From the NCBI RefSeq assembly GCF_003436425.1, contig NZ_QSPK01000036.1, positions 1-22,862 on the forward strand: a stretch of DNA of 22,862 nt, in the 5' to 3' direction. A program made the translations under genes and the position numbers. Under the pieces are notes generated by a model. That model did not search any database and was not told the DNA's origin. It saw only the letters and a program-made list of their open reading frames with translations. The DNA is from Eubacterium sp. TM05-53. GTDB taxonomy: Bacteria > Bacillota_I > Bacilli_A > Erysipelotrichales > Erysipelotrichaceae. Of this stretch, positions 15,135 through 22,470 are shown in pieces (the stretch's first letter is position 1; each line of letters starts with the position of its first letter).

Positions 15135-15224
15135 TTCAAAAGTCTCCTCTCTCTGTAAATTGTTGTTTCAAAAGCTACACCTACATAATAAACCATTTAT
15201 TTCAATTGTCAACTGTTATTTCAA
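15131..15224. repeat. Four TTrTTTCAA-like repeats between the divergent sugar genes
   Basis: The plus strand shows TCATTTCAA (15131), TTGTTTCAA (15163), TTATTTCAA (15197) and TTATTTCAA (15216), all in the same direction and 32, 34 and 19 bases apart. Two flank the -35 box of the dehydrogenase promoter and one overlaps its start codon. They are candidate sites for the DeoR-type regulator. Confidence 0.5.
15185..15212 (-). promoter_or_regulatory. Promoter of the dehydrogenase-deoR-mtlA operon
   Basis: On the minus strand, perfect TTGACA (15212-15207) and TATTAT (15190-15185) are separated by 16 bp. The leader is about 45 bases, with a GAGGAG-type ribosome site before the gene start at 15134. 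Confidence 0.72.
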
Positions 15225-15292
15225 AAATATTTGACTTGCGAAGCAACAATAAAAGTAGTATCCTATTATTAGATAAAGAAAAGGAGATCATC

Positions 15293-16204
15293 ATGATTTA
15301 TACAATTACTTTTAACCCCTCTTTAGACTATGTTATTCAAGTCGATCATTTTAAGCCTGGTATCATTAATAAAACAAAATTCGAAGAAATCCTTCCCGGA
15401 GGAAAAGGCATTAATGTTTCAATTGTCCTATCCAATCTTGGACACGAAAGTACAGCCCTAGGTTTTATGGCAGGTTTTACAGGAAAAGAAATTGAGCATA
15501 AATTAGAAAGTTATGGAGCTAAAACAGATTTTATTCATGTAAAAAAAGGATTATCTAGAATCAATGTAAAAATGAAATCCGATGAAGAAACAGAAATCAA
15601 TGGTATGGGACCTGACATTCAGCCAGAAGACATTCAAGAATTATTCAATCAATTAGATCAACTCACAGAAAAAGATATCTTAGTTATATCAGGAAGCATT
15701 CCAAATACACTACCCGATACAATGTATGAACAGATCATGGAACGTGTTCAAGAAAAGAAAATAAAAGTTGTTGTCGATGCGACAAACAACCTATTATTAA
15801 AAGTATTAAAATATAAACCATTCTTGATTAAACCAAACAATCATGAATTAGGTGAAATCTTTAATGTCGAATTGAACACTCGAAATGAAGTTGTTCCTTA
15901 CGCAAAGAAGCTACAGGAAATGGGTGCACAAAACGTATTGATTTCTATGGCCGGACAAGGTGCAGTGCTAGTAAGTGATAATCATGAAGTCATTCAAAGT
16001 AAAGCACCAAAAGGAACAGTAGTAAATTCAGTTGGTGCTGGTGATTCTATGGTTGCAGGCTTTTTGGCTGGATATTTAGAAACAAATGACTACGAAAAAG
16101 CATTCATAAACGGCTTATGTTGTGGTAGTGCAAGTGCCTTCCAAGTTGGTCTTGCGACAAAAGAAGATGTAGAAAACATAAAGAAAACTCTTAGCAAAAA
16201 CTAA
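15293..16204 (+). CDS. fruK: 1-phosphofructokinase (PfkB family)
   Basis: This 303-residue kinase is of the PfkB/ribokinase fold, most like 1-phosphofructokinase and tagatose-6-phosphate kinase: it should phosphorylate fructose 1-phosphate to fructose 1,6-bisphosphate with ATP. Motifs are TFNPSLDY at the N terminus (Asp12 contacts the sugar), PGGKGINVS (35-43), SGSIP (133-137), KPNNHELGE (180-188) and the catalytic GAGDS with Asp251. The ATG at 15293 has AAGGAG seven bases before it; a longer upstream reading frame is rejected because it would overlap the opposite gene's start. A fructose PTS gene, the usual partner, is missing. The divergent partner is a dehydrogenase-mannitol PTS operon instead. 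Tagatose 6-phosphate as substrate cannot be excluded. Confidence 0.88.
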   Translation: MIYTITFNPSLDYVIQVDHFKPGIINKTKFEEILPGGKGINVSIVLSNLGHESTALGFMAGFTGKEIEHKLESYGAKTDFIHVKKGLSRINVKMKSDEETEINGMGPDIQPEDIQELFNQLDQLTEKDILVISGSIPNTLPDTMYEQIMERVQEKKIKVVVDATNNLLLKVLKYKPFLIKPNNHELGEIFNVELNTRNEVVPYAKKLQEMGAQNVLISMAGQGAVLVSDNHEVIQSKAPKGTVVNSVGAGDSMVAGFLAGYLETNDYEKAFINGLCCGSASAFQVGLATKEDVENIKKTLSKN

Positions 16205-16214
16205 GAGTTTTTTT
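16185..16214 (+). terminator. Terminator of fruK
   Basis: AAACTCTTAG (16185-16194) pairs with CTAAGAGTTT (16201-16210) around a 6-base loop, with a T-run to 16214. The stop codon lies in the 3' arm. Confidence 0.92.
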
Positions 16215-16219
16215 CGTTA

Positions 16220-16475
16220 TTATAGTAATCCAATAGCTGCAGCACCAATTGACAATACGATAATTGCTACGATTAATACGATTGGACTGACTTGTTTTTT
16301 CTTCAACAACCAGAAGCACAATAATGTTACACACATTGGCAATTGTATCTGAGTTTTCAGTAATAATATCAATTGATTTTGTACCTAAGTTATATCCTAA
16401 GTGTGTCCATACAATACGTAAAATCCAAATTGCTAAATATACTAAGAAGAAAATGATTGGTCCAAGAATGAATCC
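16220..16475 (-). pseudogene. Remnant of a mannose-family PTS IID gene
   Basis: No intact gene occupies 16215-16475, but the minus strand encodes two pieces of a PTS mannose/fructose/sorbose-family IID protein in different frames. The first piece (16475 to about 16340) reads GFILGPIIFFLVYLAIWILR and then HLGYNLGTKSIDIITENSD, like the GxxLGPILF...LGYxLGT block of IID. The second (about 16352 to the stop at 16220) reads LPMCVTLLCFWLLKKKQVSP and then IVLIVAIIVLSIGAAAIGLL, like the IID C terminus. Tens of residues that normally lie between are missing, there is a frame change, and no start exists: the upstream end runs into a stop and the rpoN promoter. It is the degraded 3' end of a man-type operon. 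Confidence 0.8.
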
Positions 16476-16514
16476 TTACTATTATCTTTAATTCTATCAA
16501 CTTTTTTAAAAGAA

Positions 16515-16523
16515 TGATATAGT
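16515..16523 (+). promoter_or_regulatory. Extended -10 promoter of rpoN, apparently leaderless
   Basis: TGATATAGT is an extended -10 element (TGn plus TATAGT) ending 6 bases before the rpoN ATG at 16530. No convincing -35 and no ribosome site are present. Confidence 0.5.
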
Positions 16524-16529
16524 TTATCC

Positions 16530-17723
16530 ATGAAGCAAAATATCACAATCAAACCAGAACTTAAAATTAAACAAACCTTTAATTCGCAAAAGGAACAAAG
16601 TCTTAAAATACTATCCTATAATGCTAAAAGCTTAAAGGAATACTTATACAAGCAAGCACAGACAAACCCATTTCTAACATATACTGCTGACGCAGATGCA
16701 TTCCTTGAGTATGATCATACTACACAAAGTTTATATGACAAAATTGAAGCTGAACTTAAAAGTACAAATCAAACAATACCTGAAGATTTATATCAATATT
16801 TAATTAGCCTTTTAGATTCCAACGGTTACTTCAAAACGACTCCATTCCTTGCTAGCTATTCCGAAAAACAACTACAACAGGCCATCTACATTCTTCAAAG
16901 AACAGAGCCATATGGATGTTTTTGTAGAAATTTAAAAGAATCATTAAAAGTACAATGTGAACTTAGTGAAAACCCCGCTAGTGAAACAGGGACTATTTTA
17001 TGTGATTTTCTTGAAGAGCTTGCATCCCACAATTATGATGAAATTATACATAAAACTGAGCTCACACTGGATGAGCTTGAAGAAGGATTTCATTTCATTC
17101 AAACCCTTAACCCTAAGCCTGCGGCAAACTATTCTACAGATGCGCCCGTCTTACAAGCAGAAATCAAAGTTATATATGATGATAAATTTCATTTTGAATG
17201 GATCAACCAGAACTATTCCATTCAATTTGATGATATGAATCATCTTACTAAAGATTTAAGAAAACTAAGAAACGAAGCTAAGCAACTGCTTAATACAGTT
17301 CAAAAAAGAAATATGACACTACTGCAAATCATGGATACACTGTGTCATATTCAAAAAGATTTCTTCATCTCAAATAGTCCATTGAATTATTGTACTCTAG
17401 AAATGGTAGCCAAAGAATGTGGATTACATGCCTCTACTATTTCGAGAGCAATCAATCAAAAAGGTTTTGAATTCAACAATAAATACTATCCAATCAAGCA
17501 TTTATTCTGTCATACAGGATTTAAAGAAATCACATCTGAACAAATCAAAGATAGAATTATGAATTTGATTTACAACGAAAACAAAACGAAACCATTCAGT
17601 GATGAAAGCATCAAAAAAGCATTAGCTAAAGAAAATATCCATATTTCAAGAAGAACCGTCACAAAATATCGTGAACAGTTACTAATTCCGTGTGCATCAA
17701 AAAGAAAGTCTAAACAAAATTAA
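16530..17723 (+). CDS. rpoN: RNA polymerase sigma-54 factor
   Basis: This 397-residue protein is the alternative sigma factor that needs an AAA+ activator to open promoters of the -24/-12 type. Region I (about 1-50) has the activator-interacting pattern with LYKQAQTNPFLTY. A core-binding domain follows, then a helix-turn-helix segment (ECGLHASTISRAINQKGF, about 294-311), and the RpoN box SRRTVTKYRE at about 373-382 matches 8 of 10 consensus positions. It is shorter than SigL of Bacillus (about 436 residues) but appears complete. In Bacillota sigma-54 mostly serves mannose-type PTS operons; the PTS IID remnant just upstream fits that history. The gene starts at an ATG with no ribosome site directly after a -10 element. 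No activator gene is in the window. Confidence 0.92.
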   Translation: MKQNITIKPELKIKQTFNSQKEQSLKILSYNAKSLKEYLYKQAQTNPFLTYTADADAFLEYDHTTQSLYDKIEAELKSTNQTIPEDLYQYLISLLDSNGYFKTTPFLASYSEKQLQQAIYILQRTEPYGCFCRNLKESLKVQCELSENPASETGTILCDFLEELASHNYDEIIHKTELTLDELEEGFHFIQTLNPKPAANYSTDAPVLQAEIKVIYDDKFHFEWINQNYSIQFDDMNHLTKDLRKLRNEAKQLLNTVQKRNMTLLQIMDTLCHIQKDFFISNSPLNYCTLEMVAKECGLHASTISRAINQKGFEFNNKYYPIKHLFCHTGFKEITSEQIKDRIMNLIYNENKTKPFSDESIKKALAKENIHISRRTVTKYREQLLIPCASKRKSKQN

Positions 17724-17758
17724 GTGGTTAAAGTCCCTTAAGGAATTAACCACTTTTT
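17722..17758 (+). terminator. Terminator of rpoN
   Basis: AAGTGGTTAA (17722-17731) pairs with TTAACCACTT (17746-17755), with a second small stem in the loop and a T-run. Confidence 0.88.
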
Positions 17759-17759
17759 A

Positions 17760-17788
17760 TAAAAATGGACCCAACTTACTGGGTCCAT
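17760..17788 (-). terminator. Terminator of the mglBAC operon
   Basis: On the minus strand ATGGACCCA (17788-17780) pairs with TGGGTCCAT (17773-17765), followed by TTTTTATAAAAA. It lies 26 bases beyond the mglC stop. Confidence 0.87.
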
Positions 17789-17813
17789 CTATATTTATCA
17801 TTTTTTTAATTAA

Positions 17814-19472
17814 TTAGTTTTTACGTACGTATTTCAAGCAGTCAAGAGTTACGGCGATAAGAATGATAATTCCTGAGAATACGAACTGTAAGTTAGTATC
17901 GATACCAAGAATTGTCAATAAATAAGTTAATGCAGTAAAAATCAATACACCAACTACTACACCAGAAATTTTACCGATACCACCAGTAAATGATACACCA
18001 CCTACTACACAGGCAGCGATTGCATCCATTTCCCATCCTTGTCCATACGCAGCTGAACCAGAACCAATCATACGAATACATTCTAACCAAGAACCAAATC
18101 CGTATAAGATACCAGCCATAATAAATGCTCCAAGAGTTACTTTAAATACTGAAATACCAGATACAGAAGCAGCTTCTGGGTTTCCACCTACGGCATATAA
18201 GTTTTTCCCAAATTTTGTTTTATTCCAAATGAACCAAACAATCACAACTGCAGCTACTGCCCACAAAATAATTGTTGGGAAGCCACCAACTTTAGGAATA
18301 ATCTTTCCTGGAATAGATTGTTCAATACCACCAAAAGACACACCTTTTGTTGAATAAGTTACCAAACCAAAGATAACCAACATGTTCGCCATTGTTGAAA
18401 TAAATGGGTGCATTTTAAATTTAGCTGCAAAGAAACCGGCAATCGTTGTAAACATTGTACATAACACAACACAAACAACTAATGCTAAAAGAATTCTTCC
18501 TCCAACTGGCATAGTTGAGAAATCAAATACATGTCCGAATACTGAACCCGTGTTAGGTCCGTTGTGCATAATAATTGTAGCGGCTGTCATACCCATACCA
18601 ACCATACGTCCAACGGACAAGTCAGTACCAGCTAACATAATTAAACCAGATACACCTAATGCCAAGAACATTCTTGGAGATGCTTGTTGCATAATACTCA
18701 AAATGTTATTAACTGTGAAAAGTTGTAAACCATTCTTCTTAATTGGTGTAATGATACATAAGAAAATGAATACTAAAATAATCGCAATATACAAACCATT
18801 TTTCAATAAAAAATCACGAGTATTAAATGAGTACTTGTAGTTTTCAATTTTTTGAGCTTGTTTTTCTGCAAACGAGAAATTTGACATTTTCAATAAGTCA
18901 ATTAAGTGATATTCAAATGTAAACGCATCATGTTTACGATCTTTTGCCTCTTGCATATTTTTAGTATATTCAAGTTTTGCATCGAACAAACGGTTCTTAT
19001 AAATAAAGTTCTCTTCTTTAATTTCTTCTTTATCACTAAGACCTGATAAAATATCTTTGTGTTCTTTTTCTAATTCTTTTAATTTTTTATCATAGTCTGC
19101 CTTAGCCTTTTGAACCTCATACTTATTACTTTCAACAACTTTGTTGTAGTAATCTGTTTGATAGTGATCCTTTAAATATTTTTCAGCTACTGCAATTTTG
19201 TCATTGATTGGCTGTTTGTTTTTAGCCTCGATTTCTTTGGCTTTTTGTAATTTACCATTTAATTCTGAAATTCGAGCTTCTTTTTCGCTTTTAGTATAAA
19301 TTTTATCTCTCTTTAGAACCTCGATTTCTTCAGAATATTCCAATACTTTATTTGTTCCTTCTTCTCTTAGTTCATCAATTTCAGCTTGGATCTTTCCTAC
19401 ATAATCCTCAATAGGTTTACGTAGTGCAAGCTCTTCATCATGACTAAGAATATTTGTAACTGTATTTGTCAT
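17814..19472 (-). CDS. mglC: MglC galactose/methyl-galactoside ABC permease with long N-terminal coiled-coil domain
   Basis: This 552-residue protein is the membrane subunit of a BPD_transp_2 sugar ABC importer. The permease part starts at about residue 222 and has the family segments NNILSIMQQASPRMFLALGV, GLIMLAGTDLSVGRMVG, KFGKNLYAVGGNPEAASVSGI (the ATPase-contacting loop) and GVSFTGGIGKISGV. E. coli MglC is about 336 residues, matching this part alone. The first 220 residues are extra: highly charged, rich in Lys, Glu, Ala and Leu, without hydrophobic spans, and with heptad-like stretches at about 20-85 and 112-180. They should lie in the cytoplasm as a coiled coil. AAGGAG overlaps the mglA stop and precedes this ATG, so the extension belongs to the gene's only well-supported start. 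Function of the extension is unknown. Confidence 0.9.
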   Translation of the reverse strand: MTNTVTNILSHDEELALRKPIEDYVGKIQAEIDELREEGTNKVLEYSEEIEVLKRDKIYTKSEKEARISELNGKLQKAKEIEAKNKQPINDKIAVAEKYLKDHYQTDYYNKVVESNKYEVQKAKADYDKKLKELEKEHKDILSGLSDKEEIKEENFIYKNRLFDAKLEYTKNMQEAKDRKHDAFTFEYHLIDLLKMSNFSFAEKQAQKIENYKYSFNTRDFLLKNGLYIAIILVFIFLCIITPIKKNGLQLFTVNNILSIMQQASPRMFLALGVSGLIMLAGTDLSVGRMVGMGMTAATIIMHNGPNTGSVFGHVFDFSTMPVGGRILLALVVCVVLCTMFTTIAGFFAAKFKMHPFISTMANMLVIFGLVTYSTKGVSFGGIEQSIPGKIIPKVGGFPTIILWAVAAVVIVWFIWNKTKFGKNLYAVGGNPEAASVSGISVFKVTLGAFIMAGILYGFGSWLECIRMIGSGSAAYGQGWEMDAIAACVVGGVSFTGGIGKISGVVVGVLIFTALTYLLTILGIDTNLQFVFSGIIILIAVTLDCLKYVRKN

Positions 19473-19483
19473 AATTATCTCCT

Positions 19484-20992
19484 TTATAGGTATTTTGCAC
19501 TGAGTCTTAACAACTCTTCCTGGTTAGTATCTTTTGTATTTACAATACCGGCTAAGCGTCCATTTGACATAACGCCAATACGGTTTGTAATACCTAAGAT
19601 TTCTGGCATTTCACTTGAAACTACAATAATAGTTTTTCCTTGTTTAGCCATTTTGATGATCAATTCGTAAATTTCATATTTAGCACCTACGTCAATACCA
19701 CGTGTAGGTTCATCCATCATGAATACGTTTGGTGATCTCTCTAACCATTTACCGAAGATAACTTTTTGTTGGTTACCACCAGATAGACTAGTAATCGCAT
19801 CATTTGGTCCCATACACTTAGTTCTCATGGTTTTGATTTCTTTATTCGTAGCTTGAACCATCTTATTATCAGAAAGTGCTACCTTGCTCATATAAGAAGG
19901 TAAATTTGCAATCGTTGTATTAAATGTTAAATCACACTTTAAGAACAATCCATTTGCTTTACGCTCTTCAGTAATCAGGGCAAAGCCATGTTCAATTGCT
20001 TCTTTAGCACTATTAAAGTTCATTAACTTATTGTCAAAATAAACACGACCTGAGGCTCTAGTACGGATACCAAAGATTGTTTCTAGCAATTCCGTACGTC
20101 CAGCTCCTACTAAACCGTATAGGCCGAAAATCTCACCTTTTTTAACGTCAAATGTAATATCTTTTAAGTATGGCTCATATTTTGTTGATACATGTTGAAT
20201 AGATAACATTGGTTCTCCAGGAACATTGTCAACAGGTGGGAATCGGTTATCCAATGAACGACCTACCATGGCTGCAATCAACTCATTCATGTTGGTTTCT
20301 GAAGTAGGTTTTGTCATAACCATTTTTCCATCTCTTAGAACCGATACTTCATCGCAAATTTCAAAAATTTCATCCATTTTATGCGAAATATAAATTAGCG
20401 AAATACCTTGTTTTTTCAACATACGCATCATATCAAACAATTTATTAACTTCTTGTGTCATCAAAGAAGATGTTGGTTCATCAAGTACGATAACCTTTGA
20501 GTTATATGAAATAGCTCTGGCAATTTCACACATCTGTCTTTGTGATACAGACATATTTCGCATTGGTTGATCTAAGTTAACTGTCATACCAAGCTTTCTA
20601 AAAAGCTCAGATGATTTCTTTTTCATTCGATCTTCATCTACTACGCCAAAAGAATTAGTAGGATAACGACCCAAGAACAAATTGTCTTTAACATTTCTTT
20701 CAAGACATTGATTTAATTCCTGGTGCACCATGGCTATACCATTTTCAAGTGCTTCCTTTGGTCCAGAAAAATTAATTTCTTTTCCTTCTAAAAAAATTGT
20801 ACCTTCATCTCTTTGATATGTCCCAAATAGACATTTCATCATTGTTGATTTACCAGCACCATTTTCTCCCATAAGCCCCATAACTGTGCCTGGTTTTAAA
20901 TCTAAACTAATGTGATCCAAAACACGGTTACGTCCAAAAGACTTACTCATTCCGCGTATAGATAAGACTAATTCTTCATTCTTATCTGCCAT
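19484..20992 (-). CDS. mglA: MglA galactose/methyl-galactoside ABC importer ATPase
   Basis: This 502-residue protein has two fused nucleotide-binding domains that drive the importer. The first has Walker A GENGAGKST (42-50), a degenerate signature NMSVSQRQM and Walker B VIVLDEPTS. The second has the degenerate Walker A GLVGAGRTE, signature LSGGNQQK and Walker B VFMMDEPTR, the asymmetric pattern normal for MglA/RbsA. Length is standard. AGGAGAG precedes the ATG. It follows mglB after 94 bases that hold a strong hairpin, and is followed by mglC after 11 bases. It should contact both the permease loops and perhaps the unusual cytoplasmic domain of MglC (inference). Confidence 0.95.
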   Translation of the reverse strand: MADKNEELVLSIRGMSKSFGRNRVLDHISLDLKPGTVMGLMGENGAGKSTMMKCLFGTYQRDEGTIFLEGKEINFSGPKEALENGIAMVHQELNQCLERNVKDNLFLGRYPTNSFGVVDEDRMKKKSSELFRKLGMTVNLDQPMRNMSVSQRQMCEIARAISYNSKVIVLDEPTSSLMTQEVNKLFDMMRMLKKQGISLIYISHKMDEIFEICDEVSVLRDGKMVMTKPTSETNMNELIAAMVGRSLDNRFPPVDNVPGEPMLSIQHVSTKYEPYLKDITFDVKKGEIFGLYGLVGAGRTELLETIFGIRTRASGRVYFDNKLMNFNSAKEAIEHGFALITEERKANGLFLKCDLTFNTTIANLPSYMSKVALSDNKMVQATNKEIKTMRTKCMGPNDAITSLSGGNQQKVIFGKWLERSPNVFMMDEPTRGIDVGAKYEIYELIIKMAKQGKTIIVVSSEMPEILGITNRIGVMSNGRLAGIVNTKDTNQEELLRLSAKYL

Positions 20993-21030
20993 AAAATCTC
21001 TCCTATTTTTTTACTACTATTTAAATAACA

Positions 21031-21056
21031 TTAGGGAGAAAATAATTTCTCCCTAA
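21031..21056 (-). promoter_or_regulatory. Intercistronic hairpin between mglB and mglA
   Basis: TTAGGGAGAAA (21031-21041) pairs with TTTCTCCCTAA (21046-21056), an 11-bp perfect stem with a 4-base loop. No U-tract follows on the minus strand, so it is more likely an mRNA-stabilising or partial attenuation element that lets mglB be made in excess. Confidence 0.7.
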
Positions 21057-21086
21057 TAAGTTTAATCCTGTGTTTTATTGAATTAT

Positions 21087-22346
21087 TTATTTAAGGATTC
21101 CTGTGTAAGAAGCTGCATTGTCAGTCTTAACCATGTTAATTGCGAATGCATCATATTTGTCTGGGTTTCCTAAACGGTTTGTGATGTTAGATTCAGTTTG
21201 TCCATCTCCACCAATGTATTCAACATCTAAATTCAATAAGTCATCATATTTTTCTAATAATGGTTGGTAAGTTGAACTTAAGAAGTTGTCAGAAGCATTG
21301 TAGATATTTAACCAAACGCTCTTCTTAGCGTGGTCTTTTTCATCTAATTGATTAGAAACTGGAGCATAAGTAACTGTTGAATCTAAGAAATCTTTATAGT
21401 TGTCACCAGTAACAGCAACGTTTAATGCATAGTAAGAACGTTGATCAGCATTGTATGTGAATACATCATCACTTAATACGTTTCCTGCATCATCTTCTGT
21501 ACCGATACCTGTATCGATATCAACACCATCTAAAGCATTACGTAATACTCTTAATGTTAAATAAGCTTGAACGTCAGCATGTTGAGAAATTGTTCCACCA
21601 TATCCTTCAGCGATTGCAGCAACTGCATCTGAGTTAGCATCGTATCCAAATGTAGGAACTTTATTTTCTTTTGACCATGCGTTGAACATTGACATACCCA
21701 TACCATCATTGTTAGAAGCTACAACGTCAACTTCTTCACCGAATGAAGCAGTCCATGTACCGATTGTATTACCTGCAGTTGCAGCATCCCATGTTGCACC
21801 TGAAGAGTTTTTCATTTCTTGAGAAGCAAGTTCTCTTACTGTATAAGTTTTTCCGTTAATTTCTAATGAACCATCTTGAACGTTCTTAGAAGAACCATCA
21901 GTATTGATTCCAGCTGGATCACTTACAACTTCGCCATCTTTTTCAACAGCTGTACCTAATGCTTTACGAACACCTCTTGTACGAGCAATAGAGTCATTGT
22001 GACCAACATCACCAATAGCTAATACGTAACCGATAACGCCATCTCCGTTACGATCTAATGTATCGATATTCTTTTCGATATAATCTTTAATCATTTGACC
22101 TTGAAGTTCAGCACCTTGATTTGCATCGAAACCAACATAATAAGTATCTTTGTTGAAGTTTAATGCATCCATATCTAATTCACCAGTTGAACTGTTTGAA
22201 GGTTGACGGTTATACCATACTAATGGTTTATCAGCGTTCGCAACACTAGAACCACCAGTTTTTCCTTCATCTCCTCCACTGCTACAAGCAGTTAATGCAA
22301 CACCCATAGATAAAGCTGCAGCAATTGTTAAAAATCTTTTGTTCAT
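21087..22346 (-). CDS. mglB: Galactose/glucose-binding lipoprotein MglB, circularly permuted
   Basis: This 419-residue lipoprotein binds galactose or glucose outside the cell and delivers it to MglA-MglC. The signal peptide ends in the lipobox LTAC with Cys21, followed by a Ser/Gly-rich tether. Compared with E. coli MglB the order of parts is changed. Residues 38-325 match the part from about residue 105 to the C terminus, and residues 343-418 match its N-terminal 100 residues. Sugar-contact residues are kept: His116, Asp118 and Arg122 (152, 154 and 158), Trp186 (183), Asn213 (211), Asp236 (236), Asp353 and Phe355 (14 and 16) and Asn404 (91); Asn256 becomes Gln255. The calcium loop DRNGDGVIG (98-106) keeps its acidic residues but lacks the last Gln ligand, and Asp207 replaces Glu205. 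AGGAGG precedes the ATG. Family assignment is firm; the permutation comes from reading by eye. Confidence 0.92.
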   Translation of the reverse strand: MNKRFLTIAAALSMGVALTACSSGGDEGKTGGSSVANADKPLVWYNRQPSNSSTGELDMDALNFNKDTYYVGFDANQGAELQGQMIKDYIEKNIDTLDRNGDGVIGYVLAIGDVGHNDSIARTRGVRKALGTAVEKDGEVVSDPAGINTDGSSKNVQDGSLEINGKTYTVRELASQEMKNSSGATWDAATAGNTIGTWTASFGEEVDVVASNNDGMGMSMFNAWSKENKVPTFGYDANSDAVAAIAEGYGGTISQHADVQAYLTLRVLRNALDGVDIDTGIGTEDDAGNVLSDDVFTYNADQRSYYALNVAVTGDNYKDFLDSTVTYAPVSNQLDEKDHAKKSVWLNIYNASDNFLSSTYQPLLEKYDDLLNLDVEYIGGDGQTESNITNRLGNPDKYDAFAINMVKTDNAASYTGILK

Positions 22347-22470
22347 ATTATCCTCCTGTATAGATTTTTACACTAAGACACACTTCCAAAATGGATACTT
22401 CACATGATTTCTATATAGAGACATACATATAATATGATTGGCAGCTGGGTGTTTCAAAATGAATTTCTAA

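Noticed and set aside
15125..15292. A longer fruK start at 15125
   Set aside because: It would overlap the opposite gene's start and the intergenic promoters, and the family's N terminus begins at the ATG at 15293.
18382..18840. A 152-codon plus-strand open frame inside mglC
   Set aside because: It lies opposite conserved permease sequence and has no supporting motif or ribosome site.
22438..22453. TGGCAGCTGGGTGTTT as a sigma-54 promoter
   Set aside because: It lacks the required GC at the -12 position with correct spacing; other TGGCAC-like words also failed the GG-N10-GC test.
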